A stretch of DNA of 12,300 nucleotides, from assembly GCA_030833145.1 (NCBI GenBank), contig JAURHT010000059.1, positions 1 to 12,300 of the forward strand. Reading direction: 5' to 3'. The notes under the pieces are model-generated. The model had not been told where the DNA came from. It saw only the letters and a program-made list of their open reading frames with translations, and ran no database searches. The DNA comes from Aquirufa sp. (lineage in GTDB: Bacteria; Bacteroidota; Bacteroidia; Cytophagales; Spirosomataceae). Positions 1 through 8,478 of the stretch are shown one piece after another (position 1 is the first letter of the stretch; each line of letters starts with the position of its first letter). The translations under genes were made by a program, and so were the position numbers.

Positions 1-68
1 AGAGAAGCAGTATCAAAAACCTCGTTTAAAATAAAGTCTAGGTTGCGACGATCGTATTCTTTTGCCAT
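1..68 (-). CDS. N-terminus of probable acyl-CoA dehydrogenase (partial)
   Basis: An ATG at 68 opens a frame that runs off the window edge after 22 codons without a stop. It begins MAKEYDRRNLDFILNEVFD. The pattern of an aromatic residue, then R-N/D-hydrophobic-x-F-hydrophobic-L-x-E-V-hydrophobic resembles the short N-terminal extension of bacterial acyl-CoA dehydrogenases (PF12418 type), which catalyse the FAD-dependent first oxidation step of fatty-acid beta-oxidation in the cytoplasm. There is no signal peptide, unlike the five upstream genes, so it is probably a separate cytoplasmic function with its own promoter. The family assignment rests on about 20 residues recalled by pattern and is tentative. 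That a real gene starts here is more secure, because a plausible promoter sits just upstream. Confidence 0.5.
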   Translation of the reverse strand, partial: MAKEYDRRNLDFILNEVFDTAS

Positions 69-90
69 GGTTAAAACGTTTAAGTTGTAA

Positions 91-122
91 CAAATTTGCA
101 GAGAAAAAAACTATTATGCAAG
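91..122 (-). promoter_or_regulatory. Candidate Bacteroidota promoter for the gene starting at 68
   Basis: On the minus strand CAAATTTG (98-91) matches seven of eight positions of the TAnnTTTG -7 consensus. A CTTG (122-119) lies 20 nt upstream, the spacing expected for a -33 element. The -7 box ends 22 nt before the ATG, giving a short leader. The -7 match is imperfect and the -33 is short, so this is a moderate prediction. Confidence 0.4.
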
Positions 123-130
123 CATACTAT
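104..130 (-). terminator. Weak candidate terminator after the DUF4249 gene
   Basis: Just past the TAA of the DUF4249 gene, the minus strand reads TATGC-TT-GCATA (126-115), then ATAG and seven Ts (110-104). The stem is short and AT-rich with a tiny loop, so termination would be inefficient. It also overlaps the -33 region of the next gene's candidate promoter. Confidence 0.28.
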
Positions 131-132
131 AT

Positions 133-1194
133 TTATAATGGAGGCAAGGAATATCCGAGGTTATATTTGATGAAAGCGGCGTCTTTGCAATTCCAAAGTG
201 GGATGTCTTTATAGCGCACATTATTGAAGTCTACGTAGAACAAAAGTTTCTGATAAGCCTCCGTAGGAATGCCATTAAAACGATCCACCGTTAATCTTTT
301 CTGTGTTAATCCGCCCACCATAAAATAGCCTAAAACCTCCTGAGTTGGATCGCTCGTGCATTTCAAGTTACCAATTACCTGAGCAGGCACCTTATCAAAA
401 ATTCCCCCATTTAATTTGCGTTGATCCTCCAATCTTTTCCAATACGTATGGGTTTCTTTAGAGATCGAATACACATCTAATTGTACCACCCAATCATTGA
501 AATCTTCATACGGTAGCTGACCTAAATCCAAAGACAAATTCTTACCGCTCAGCAAAAAATCATCTACTAAATAGGGTTGCGTATTTTGCGGAGCTTGCCA
601 GCATTTGCAATTACATGGTGGCACGGGTGCTGGGGGTGCAGGCGGTGGAGGGCAGGTTAATAAAAACTGACGGAAATCCTGGCGCTTCACGAAATAAAAA
701 TCTTCTGTAGCCTTAGGATCCTTGATACTTGCCGTGAGCGGGAAGCGCATATCCTCTACCTTCGTTGCATCCTTAAAGGAATAGGAAAATTCAGCAAGAA
801 CCGGGGCAGCGTTGATGGTTTGGAAATTCGATTCGATTGTTTTTCCATCCAATAACTTGATACGCAATTTATACTTCTGGCCTATTTCTCCCTTAAATCC
901 AGCTGGACTTAAATAATAGCCTTTGCTCTTCTCATAATAAGCCGTCTCTTTTCCATTGCCATCTATCAGGCGCACATTCGCATCCGTGATGGGTTGGCCC
1001 GAAAATTGAGTGGGGTCATAAGGGGAATATCCGCTCACATAATTCAAGCGAACATTATAGGGTCCATCTACGTTAGAAATTTCGCCGTAGACAACGATGG
1101 CTGAACTCAGGTTTTGGGTTTGAAAATCCTCGATCTCCGTCTCGCAAGAACTCAAAAGAAACAAGGCACAGAAAAATAAGAGTAAGTGTCTCAT
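133..1194 (-). CDS. DUF4249 family outer-membrane lipoprotein
   Basis: This 353-residue protein starts with a lipoprotein signal peptide ending L-L-S-S-C (lipid cysteine C17), followed by ETEIED, an acidic start compatible with surface display. Residues ~30-125 look like an immunoglobulin-like beta domain (IVVYGEIS..., ANVRLIDGNG). The remainder resembles the C-terminal part of DUF4249 proteins, and the length is usual for that family. DUF4249 genes typically follow a TonB-dependent receptor gene, as here: this ATG overlaps the receptor's TAA by one base (TAATG), implying translational coupling. The protein probably acts as an accessory lipoprotein or lid of the receptor, analogous to SusD with SusC; this role is inferred and the substrate is unknown. 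An odd stretch at residues 181-199 holds a proline run framed by cysteines C181, C194, C196 and C198. It is the last gene of the five-gene unit. Confidence 0.85.
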   Translation of the reverse strand: MRHLLLFFCALFLLSSCETEIEDFQTQNLSSAIVVYGEISNVDGPYNVRLNYVSGYSPYDPTQFSGQPITDANVRLIDGNGKETAYYEKSKGYYLSPAGFKGEIGQKYKLRIKLLDGKTIESNFQTINAAPVLAEFSYSFKDATKVEDMRFPLTASIKDPKATEDFYFVKRQDFRQFLLTCPPPPAPPAPVPPCNCKCWQAPQNTQPYLVDDFLLSGKNLSLDLGQLPYEDFNDWVVQLDVYSISKETHTYWKRLEDQRKLNGGIFDKVPAQVIGNLKCTSDPTQEVLGYFMVGGLTQKRLTVDRFNGIPTEAYQKLLFYVDFNNVRYKDIPLWNCKDAAFIKYNLGYSLPPL

Positions 1195-3707
1195 TAGAAT
1201 TTGAAGTTATAAGTGATGGATGGAATCGCGGCGCCCAAAACCGACAATTGGTAGGTTTTCGCTTGGTTGATTTCGCCTGTCGAAGATCGGAAATAGACGG
1301 AGTAGGCGTTTTGGCGACCTAATAAATTATAGATCGAGAAGTTCCAGCTGCCTTGCCAACGTTTGCCAGGTTTAGGATCGATGGTGATCCCCACATCTAA
1401 GCGGATATAATCGGGAATACGTTCCGCGTTTCTCAGGGTGAAAGAAGCCGTAGAATAGCCGTCCAATAGTTCTTTGATCTCTTTCGAGGTTAGATACGTG
1501 TACTTTGTTCCGTTATAGGTGTAAGAGGTTTGGTCCAAACCCGGTCGCGGGAAAATCCCCGTAGCTACGGCATAGTCATACAGATCGTTAAACGAATAAA
1601 TCTTGTAACGTCCATTCGGATACGTGATTGGGCGACCCGTCGTATAGGTAAAGTTTGCATTAAACGAGATGCGGTTTGTCCAGCGGTTATTCAACACAAA
1701 TTTAAAGGTGTGTGGCGTATCAAAGTTAGCCGGGAATTGAATTCCAAAGTTCGCTTCTTTCTGATTCTCATTCGCCTGAATCGTTCTAAACGTCCGCGCA
1801 TACGTGTACGAAATCCAACCGGTCAATCGCTTGCCGCGTGACTTTTTCAAGAAAAATTCTCCCCCGTAAGCCATTCCTTTTCCCACTAATAATTGCGTTT
1901 CCACCGTCGGGTTTAAGTACAATTGCGCCCCATCCACATAATCCACGACATTGTTTAAGTTCTTGTAATAGAACTCCGCTGAGGTTTCGAAAACGGCGTT
2001 CGAGGCATTGGTGAAGTTCTTAAAGAAACCGATGGAATATTGATCCGCGATTTGGGGTGGAATTTGTTGATTTGAATTCTTCCAAATATCAGAGGGCGAA
2101 ACGGCCATCGTATTCGATAATAAGTGGCGAAACTGCTGCATGCGGTTGAAACCGATTTTGATCGAGAAACTAGTGTCTAATTTAATGGCGAATGATAAAC
2201 GAGGCTCAAAGCCTCCATAGCTCGCCACCACCTCATTCGAGGCGGCGTGCAAGGTGTCCGTGATGGTATTAATTTCACGGGGAGTTCCTAGTTTGTATTG
2301 GTAGAAATCTCCTGGTCCAAGTAATTGATAAGAAGCATAGCGAAGACCGTAATCCAAACTTAATTTCTTACCCAAGGGTAAACTATGTCCCACATAAGCC
2401 GCCATCTCACGTGTGTGTTCCGTAGACATCGCAAACTTATCTACCTTAGAAGAGGACGAGTTAGGCAAGAAACTGCCCGCATCGTTCGTAAAAGCAGATA
2501 ATTCCGCACCAGCATCTAAGCGACCATATTTACCTAAGTCCTTGCTCAACTCTTCCTTGATGGATGTTTGAATGATAGATGGTTTCCAAACGAATTCCAA
2601 GCCGCTTTTTTGGCCCTCAATTCCATAGGTATAATCGCTATAAAAGGCGGTAAAATTATGAGACAAATCCCCTTTCAATAAGGAATTGTGTTTAAAGCTT
2701 AACGCCTTCGTATTCCACGAATACAAGGTATCCTGCGCAAATTTAAAACTGTCATTGCTCGCATAACCGGACAAGGAAATGCGCTGATTTTCCCCAAAAC
2801 GATGCGTCAACTTAAAGTTTACATCGTAGAAATCAGCCTTACTTTTCGCAAGACTAGGATTAGGAAAATACTTCATATAAAAGTCGGAAATCGACCCGCG
2901 GGCTCCCACGATTAAAGAGGTCTTCCCTTTCACCAAAGGGCCATCCACTAAAATGCGTGACGAAATAGGACCCACACCACCTTGCAATGACCACTTCTCG
3001 AAATCCCCTTCCTTCACCCGCACATCCAACACCGAAGAAGCGCGACCGCCATACATCGAGGGAATTCCCCCTTTGTACAAGCTCAAATCCTGCACCATGT
3101 CGGCATTAAATCCTGTGAAGAATCCGAATAAATGGGAGGTATTAAAAAGAGGCACTCCATCGAGTAAAACGAGATTTTGATCCACATTACCCCCACGTAC
3201 GTTAAATCCTGAGGCACCTTCGCCCACCGTTGAAACGCCTGGTAGCAACAAAATACTGCGAATCACATCCGCCTCACCCATTAAGGTAGGCAGTTTTTTC
3301 AAGGTTTTGGAAGACATTTTCTCCACCCCCATCATCGCGCGATTCACGTTCGCATCGGCCTTTTCTGCGGTGATGACCACCTCGCCTAATAATTGCTCGG
3401 AGCGTTCTAATTCGATGGTAGTTTGGGTGTTTTTAGAGAGATCTAAGCGGAAAGTTTTGTACTTATAACCGAGGCTTCTCGCGATGACCTGATAGGATCT
3501 AGCCGCAATGGTCACCGTAAATACCCCTAGTGAATCCGTGGTTCCACCAGCAGAGGAACCTGAGAAAAAGACCGAAGCACCAGCGATAGGCGCTTTGTTC
3601 TCCACATCAACAATTTTTCCACTAAATATAACATAACCTTTGCGCTGGGCAAAAGTCACGGGGCCACAGAGTAGCAATAATAGGATTACCCTTAGGCTTA
3701 TTTTCAT
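1194..3707 (-). CDS. TonB-dependent outer-membrane receptor with carboxypeptidase-like N-terminal domain
   Basis: The 837-residue protein has a signal peptide with a likely signal peptidase I site after A20 (VTFA|Q). Residues ~25-102 form a CarboxypepD_reg-like beta-sandwich domain (FSGKIVD...PIAGASVFF...GTTDSLGVF). The TonB plug spans ~125-232, with FNVRGG (168-173), LLDGVPLFN (181-189) and YKGGIPSMYGGR. The rest is a 22-strand-type beta-barrel ending in an aromatic strand, SITYNFKF, as expected for BAM insertion. It imports a ligand across the outer membrane using TonB-ExbBD energy. It is shorter than SusC proteins (about 1000 residues) and has a DUF4249 gene rather than susD next to it, so it belongs to the DUF4249-paired class. 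Its ATG overlaps the preceding gene's TGA (ATGA), and its own TAA overlaps the next ATG. The ligand cannot be inferred from sequence. Confidence 0.93.
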   Translation of the reverse strand: MKISLRVILLLLLCGPVTFAQRKGYVIFSGKIVDVENKAPIAGASVFFSGSSAGGTTDSLGVFTVTIAARSYQVIARSLGYKYKTFRLDLSKNTQTTIELERSEQLLGEVVITAEKADANVNRAMMGVEKMSSKTLKKLPTLMGEADVIRSILLLPGVSTVGEGASGFNVRGGNVDQNLVLLDGVPLFNTSHLFGFFTGFNADMVQDLSLYKGGIPSMYGGRASSVLDVRVKEGDFEKWSLQGGVGPISSRILVDGPLVKGKTSLIVGARGSISDFYMKYFPNPSLAKSKADFYDVNFKLTHRFGENQRISLSGYASNDSFKFAQDTLYSWNTKALSFKHNSLLKGDLSHNFTAFYSDYTYGIEGQKSGLEFVWKPSIIQTSIKEELSKDLGKYGRLDAGAELSAFTNDAGSFLPNSSSSKVDKFAMSTEHTREMAAYVGHSLPLGKKLSLDYGLRYASYQLLGPGDFYQYKLGTPREINTITDTLHAASNEVVASYGGFEPRLSFAIKLDTSFSIKIGFNRMQQFRHLLSNTMAVSPSDIWKNSNQQIPPQIADQYSIGFFKNFTNASNAVFETSAEFYYKNLNNVVDYVDGAQLYLNPTVETQLLVGKGMAYGGEFFLKKSRGKRLTGWISYTYARTFRTIQANENQKEANFGIQFPANFDTPHTFKFVLNNRWTNRISFNANFTYTTGRPITYPNGRYKIYSFNDLYDYAVATGIFPRPGLDQTSYTYNGTKYTYLTSKEIKELLDGYSTASFTLRNAERIPDYIRLDVGITIDPKPGKRWQGSWNFSIYNLLGRQNAYSVYFRSSTGEINQAKTYQLSVLGAAIPSITYNFKF

Positions 3708-5179
3708 TTTGTTTTATTTCGTAAGATCAGCAGACCTTTTGCCTGCTTCCATTGAGGATCAAATCCTCCTTGCGGGAATTTAGCCACCGCGTGTGATCCT
3801 AAAGCTACATCTAAATCACCGTCTCCATCCAGATCCGCCACATCCATCACAGACCAGCGACCCAAGTGTTGAATAGGTAAAGTCATCGGAACAAACGTCC
3901 CTTTTTTATTTTCAAAATACATCGCCCCTTCGCCCGGTCTAGCCGCCACGTCTGGGAACAAAGCAATCGATATCAAATCCGCATCACCATCGCCGTCGAA
4001 ATCACCGGGCATTACTTTGGTGGCGCCGTTTTGAGAGAAGAAAGCCTTCTGCATAAAATTAAATCCCCCCGTATTCTCGAAAATATACATCCCGTGATAT
4101 GGCTTCAAAACCGTCGTAAAATCGGCATTGTCCCCTGCCGTATAAACGATATCTAGGTCTTTGTCTCCATCTATATCAACCACATCAAAGGAAGAGGATC
4201 CATAAATAGACGGGAAGCGCAATAGCTGTTTCTCTTTGAATTTCAATCCACCCAGATTCTCATACAGCAAAATGCGCTCATCTCCTTGGGCGAATTGCGC
4301 TAAAATATCCAGTCGACCGTCTCCCGTAAAATCGCGTACAATCGTTTTCGTCGCTCCGGTTTGAGGATTCAACACTTGTTTTTTGTAGGACCCTTTATCC
4401 AGCTTCCAAACGCTCATCCCACCCACTTTGAATCCGAATTCAGACGTGATTAATTCATCGCCTCCTTCACCGTCTAAGTTAGCTGAAACCAACCCAATCG
4501 GGCGATTCAATCCTTGCAATAATTTCTTACCTGTCGAAGCTTGACTCACAAATCCATTCACATCCGGATTCGCCTGTGTCGTCGTTCCGATGAATGTATA
4601 CAAGGCTTCGGAACCTAACAGGGTTATGTCCGTTAATGCGTCTTGATCTTTCTTAGTCTCGAGTAATTTACCCGCAGCGTCCCATTTCCATATCACGCGA
4701 TTCGACTGATCACCAGCCGTGATTTGATGACGACGTGCATCGATTCTTACAGCCGTCATATTGGGAAGAGTTGTTCCAGGCAAAGTGGCCACGATGGGTT
4801 CTGCTTCGAATAGGGTCTGCGTAGGCAAAGGAATATAAGCCGGCATTTCCAAGGTCTTGGGCGCCTCCTCTAAATAATAGGCTTTGATCTTTTCCCAATC
4901 CTCATCTGGAATCATTTGGGAACCTGGACCTAAAATCGTGTAATCCGAAAGCGGTTTCTCTAACATCCCGATCTCTTTGTCCACGCCCATCATAATACCC
5001 ATATAGGGCAAAGTGCTGTATTGCCACACATTTTTAGGCAAACTCGCGGGATCTGGAAGTAGATGGCAGGAGGCGCAATAAGTTTTGGCCAGCTCTTTTC
5101 CTTCCGCTGCCTTGTTTGAGCAGCTGGGCAAGCCATAGGCTAGAACCGAGAAGAGGGCGATTGCCAGCAGTTTGCGCAT
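3704..5179 (-). CDS. Lipoprotein fusing a monohaem cytochrome c domain to an FG-GAP/VCBS propeller
   Basis: The 491-residue protein begins with a lipoprotein-like signal peptide ending GLPSC (C20); proline at -2 is unusual for a lipobox. Residues ~24-110 are cytochrome c-like: CASCH (35-39) is the haem-attachment motif, followed by LLPDP, W52, LPYMGIMMG (57-65) and a helix DEDWEKIKAYY (92-102). Candidate axial methionines are M60, M63, M64 and M89. From ~225 onward come FG-GAP/VCBS blades with calcium-loop motifs at ~236 (degenerate), 283, 335, 393 and ~450. Residues ~140-225 look like propeller strands without the calcium loop (VIWKW). The expected role is electron transfer or redox sensing in the periplasm or on the outer membrane; the partner is unknown. 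It follows gene B after one base (TAG-G-ATG) and shares ATGA with the receptor gene. No acidic residues closely follow C20, so it may face the periplasm. Confidence 0.85.
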   Translation of the reverse strand: MRKLLAIALFSVLAYGLPSCSNKAAEGKELAKTYCASCHLLPDPASLPKNVWQYSTLPYMGIMMGVDKEIGMLEKPLSDYTILGPGSQMIPDEDWEKIKAYYLEEAPKTLEMPAYIPLPTQTLFEAEPIVATLPGTTLPNMTAVRIDARRHQITAGDQSNRVIWKWDAAGKLLETKKDQDALTDITLLGSEALYTFIGTTTQANPDVNGFVSQASTGKKLLQGLNRPIGLVSANLDGEGGDELITSEFGFKVGGMSVWKLDKGSYKKQVLNPQTGATKTIVRDFTGDGRLDILAQFAQGDERILLYENLGGLKFKEKQLLRFPSIYGSSSFDVVDIDGDKDLDIVYTAGDNADFTTVLKPYHGMYIFENTGGFNFMQKAFFSQNGATKVMPGDFDGDGDADLISIALFPDVAARPGEGAMYFENKKGTFVPMTLPIQHLGRWSVMDVADLDGDGDLDVALGSHAVAKFPQGGFDPQWKQAKGLLILRNKTK

Positions 5180-5180
5180 C

Positions 5181-8100
5181 CTACAATTTCTTAAACACCT
5201 GTAGTTTATCGTTATTACGAGCCACTAGGTACAAAATTCCTGCGGTAGTCTTCACCTGCTTTATGTCGCGAATGTCTCCTTCGAGCATCAATCCTGTATC
5301 GGTAGGGATAAGTGTATGGAATCCGCCTTTGCCATTTCCTTTTAGAATCAGGCCAAAGAATGCGTCATAACGCGCCTGGTACATCGAAGCTCCATTAAAG
5401 TTCCCACCCACAATAACGTCGAGATTACCATCTTTATCCACATCTTCTGTGCGCAATACCATGATTTTAGACACTTGCGCTAACGCCGGAAGCGCCACCA
5501 TTTTGAAGGTCTTGTTTCCTTGGTTTTCCAAGTAAACCGATTCAAACGTATTCACACGTTTTTCATCCGCCCCTTCTAATTCCTTATCGCCAAAAATCTC
5601 TTCTACCGTCTTACCCGCGAACATATGGTAAGCCGTATATTTCTTATTGATTATACTTGGAATCTGTTTCCCCATTTCATCCTTACTGTTAATTGGGAAC
5701 CAATCATTTCCGCGGTTATACGCAATGATGTGCTCCTTCGTATCATTCTTATCAATGTCCTTAATCAGCATCCGCAATTGTCCATCTAGTTCCTTGCGCA
5801 ACTTCGTATTCGTGCCCAGATTTCCCACAATGAAGTCTAGATCGCCATCTTTGTCAAAATCCGCTGCTGTAATACCCGACCAGAATCCCGTTTTCTCTTC
5901 CAGACCGTTCTCTATTAATTTGAATTTACCTTTATTATTTTCAAAAGTCTTAATGGGCATCCAATCGCCCACCACGGTTAAATCTTGATCACCATCTTTA
6001 TCAATATCTGCCCAAATCGCTTCCGTCAACATCCCCGCCTCGCGTAATTCCGGAGCTAAAGCCACGGTCTTGTCTGCAAAATGACCCTTGCCATCGTTCA
6101 CTAATAAATACGATCGAGGCGAAGCACCATACGAATAACCTACGACACGTCCTCCCACGAATAAATCCATGTCTCCATCGCGATCGATATCACAAGGACG
6201 CACGACCGATTTATTATCGTACATCGGAGGTAAGGCATTCAAGGCACGGGTGAAATTCCCTTTACCATCATTCGTATACAAACGATCGAATTGCTCCGGC
6301 ATTTGGTCATAGAATTCATTCCCACCTGTTACCACATAAAGGTCTAAATCGGTATCTCCATCTGCATCAAAGAATAGCGCATCCACATCTTCATATAATG
6401 AATCAGCCTTAAATACAGGCTGATTAGATAGAACGAATCCAGTTCCTTTTTGCAATAACAATTGACCTGTCTGGTATTTCGCACCGCTTAAATACACGTC
6501 TTCCAGGCCATCTCCATTCACGTCACCCACCGCAATTTTCGGTCCCTCGATGGAAACCTTAAATGGAATTAATAGTTCGCGGTTGAAATCGAAATAGACG
6601 TTTTCTTGATGCTGGTACGGAACATTCACTCCATCCGTCACTTCCGCAAAAAGCGGCTTCACTGGCGCAGAGAAAACATAATCCTTCACGTTTACGTTCG
6701 CATTCTTTTGCTCCATCGTTAACGTGGTGTTGATCTTTGGATTCTTAACGATCTGCATTTTTTCATTTTCCCAAATCACAAGCATCTCATCCACCTGCTG
6801 CAAATCACCAATACCAAATAACAACGTAGGCTCTACTGAACTCATAAACCCACGTGTGGGCATCATCTGCTGCAATTGCTGACCGTCTTTCGTTTTCAAG
6901 ATGACCTTAGCCCCTACACCAAACGTATTTCCGCCATCTCCTTTGAATTTAACCTTGACGAAATTGTGCTTCAATAATTGGCGGCTATTGTTTTGATAGA
7001 CACTCGCCTTTTCATTCAAGTTGTTCGTTACTAAATCCAAATCTCCGTCGTTGTCTAAATCCGCATACGTCGATCCGTTAGAAACGCCTTTGTCCTCAAA
7101 GCCCCATTTCAAAGATTTATCTACGAAGCGTAAATCCTTCGCGCCTTTGAAAATGTAATTGTGTACACGACCGTCCGGCATCAAATCAATCGCTTCCTGA
7201 TCTAATTTCTCCGATGTAGGCAAACCATAATGCAGCGAATCACCAATCACGAATTTCAAATAATCCAAGTCATTCGGGCGGCGTAAAATACCGTTCGAGA
7301 TGAAGATATCTTTAATACCATCGCCATCGTAATCATTCATCAACGTCGACCAGCTCCAGTCCGTCGCAGCAACTCCGGAAGACGCAGCGATGTCGGAGAA
7401 TTTTTGGCCTCCCATATTTAATTGAAGACAGTTACGGCTATATTGATTAAAATAACCGAACTGTAATTTGTACATGTAGATGTCTAACGGATCCTCTCCA
7501 ACAGACGATTTCTCCACTTTCTCGTCATCTGGATACATATCCACTGTCATCACATCTTGGAATCCATCGTTGTTAATATCCGCCACATCAGAACCCATCG
7601 AGAAACGACTCAAGTGCTTGAAGTGATCGCGAATGCCTTCTTTGTAAGTACCGTCCTTTTGATTGATGTAGTAATAATCATCCTCGTGGAAGTCATTACT
7701 CACGTAGATATCTAACCAACCATCGTTGTTAATATCCGCCACCGAAATCCCTAAACCATAACCCATCGCCGCTTGGTAAATACCCGACTCTTTCGACACA
7801 TCCACAAATTTGCCTCCATCGTTTCGGTATAAATAATCGCCCGCCTCATTATCTTTCAACGAACGTGTATTTACGCGGTCATAGGAACGAGTGTTGTGTA
7901 CAGCGTGGTTCAACAAGTAGCAATCTAAATCGCCATCTTTATCATAATCAAAAAAGGCCGCTTGCGTAGAGAATCCCGTAAAGTCTAAGCCAAATTCATT
8001 TGACTTCTCCGTGAATGTATTGTCTCCGTTGTTGATGTACAATTCGTTCGAACCTTCCAAACCTTTGTAATTCCCCACCGCGCAAATATAGATATCCAAG

Positions 8101-8474
8101 AAGCCATCCGCGTTTACGTCGGCCATCGTCACCCCCGTTTTCCAGTCAGAGAATCCTTCGATTCCCGCCTTCACCGAGATGTCTTCAAATTGCATATCGC
8201 CCTTGTTCAGGTACAATTTATTTTTGCCTTGGTTGGACACAAAAAACAAATCCACTAATCCATCATTATTAATATCCCCAGCAGAAACACCCCCACCATT
8301 GTAGAAATACAGGTAGTCCAAGATGTTAAAATCCTTGGTCTCCGTGATATTATTTGCAAAGTCAATATGGGTCTTTTCGGCATCTAATTTTTCGAAAAGC
8401 ACCACGTCATCGCCTGAATTACAGCCGAACAGAACAAAAGAGAAAAACAGAATAGATAAAAAATGGGTACGCAT
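5181..8474 (-). CDS. FG-GAP/VCBS-repeat lipoprotein with ASPIC/UnbV domain (paralog B)
   Basis: I chose the ATG at 8474 (1097 residues) because it gives a compact lipoprotein signal peptide, MRTHFLSILFFSFVLFGC (C18). The upstream ATG at 8510 would add 12 residues, bury the signal peptide and overlap gene A. Seven DxDxDG calcium-loop motifs lie between residue 67 and ~480 (DINNDGLVD first, DLDNDGDLD at 472). An ASPIC/UnbV domain follows at ~500-590 (GVGAKV, RGFMSS, LFGIGD, VIWENEK). Seven more motifs run from 651 (DVNGDGLED) to 1011. The 13th motif (residue 906, DIDKNDTKE) is degenerate and is followed by a ~90-residue helical-looking insert. Proteins of this type are called VCBS-repeat or CRTAC1-like. 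Repeats of this kind form beta-propellers that bind calcium and mediate binding. No catalytic motif is seen. Residues after C18 (NSGDD) suggest surface exposure. It is a tandem paralog of gene A, four bases downstream. Confidence 0.88.
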   Translation of the reverse strand: MRTHFLSILFFSFVLFGCNSGDDVVLFEKLDAEKTHIDFANNITETKDFNILDYLYFYNGGGVSAGDINNDGLVDLFFVSNQGKNKLYLNKGDMQFEDISVKAGIEGFSDWKTGVTMADVNADGFLDIYICAVGNYKGLEGSNELYINNGDNTFTEKSNEFGLDFTGFSTQAAFFDYDKDGDLDCYLLNHAVHNTRSYDRVNTRSLKDNEAGDYLYRNDGGKFVDVSKESGIYQAAMGYGLGISVADINNDGWLDIYVSNDFHEDDYYYINQKDGTYKEGIRDHFKHLSRFSMGSDVADINNDGFQDVMTVDMYPDDEKVEKSSVGEDPLDIYMYKLQFGYFNQYSRNCLQLNMGGQKFSDIAASSGVAATDWSWSTLMNDYDGDGIKDIFISNGILRRPNDLDYLKFVIGDSLHYGLPTSEKLDQEAIDLMPDGRVHNYIFKGAKDLRFVDKSLKWGFEDKGVSNGSTYADLDNDGDLDLVTNNLNEKASVYQNNSRQLLKHNFVKVKFKGDGGNTFGVGAKVILKTKDGQQLQQMMPTRGFMSSVEPTLLFGIGDLQQVDEMLVIWENEKMQIVKNPKINTTLTMEQKNANVNVKDYVFSAPVKPLFAEVTDGVNVPYQHQENVYFDFNRELLIPFKVSIEGPKIAVGDVNGDGLEDVYLSGAKYQTGQLLLQKGTGFVLSNQPVFKADSLYEDVDALFFDADGDTDLDLYVVTGGNEFYDQMPEQFDRLYTNDGKGNFTRALNALPPMYDNKSVVRPCDIDRDGDMDLFVGGRVVGYSYGASPRSYLLVNDGKGHFADKTVALAPELREAGMLTEAIWADIDKDGDQDLTVVGDWMPIKTFENNKGKFKLIENGLEEKTGFWSGITAADFDKDGDLDFIVGNLGTNTKLRKELDGQLRMLIKDIDKNDTKEHIIAYNRGNDWFPINSKDEMGKQIPSIINKKYTAYHMFAGKTVEEIFGDKELEGADEKRVNTFESVYLENQGNKTFKMVALPALAQVSKIMVLRTEDVDKDGNLDVIVGGNFNGASMYQARYDAFFGLILKGNGKGGFHTLIPTDTGLMLEGDIRDIKQVKTTAGILYLVARNNDKLQVFKKL
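7564..7586 (-). repeat. 23-bp exact direct repeat, copy 1 (in gene B)
   Basis: This stretch is identical to 7720-7742, 156 bp away. It encodes the start of a VCBS calcium loop (VADINNDG). Most loops of the gene differ at synonymous positions, so exact identity over 23 bp suggests a recent blade duplication or local gene conversion rather than selection on the protein alone. Confidence 0.7.
7720..7742 (-). repeat. 23-bp exact direct repeat, copy 2 (in gene B)
   Basis: Second copy of the repeat at 7564-7586, same orientation, encoding the preceding VCBS calcium loop (VADINNDG followed by WLD instead of FQD). Confidence 0.7.
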
Positions 8475-8478
8475 TGTT

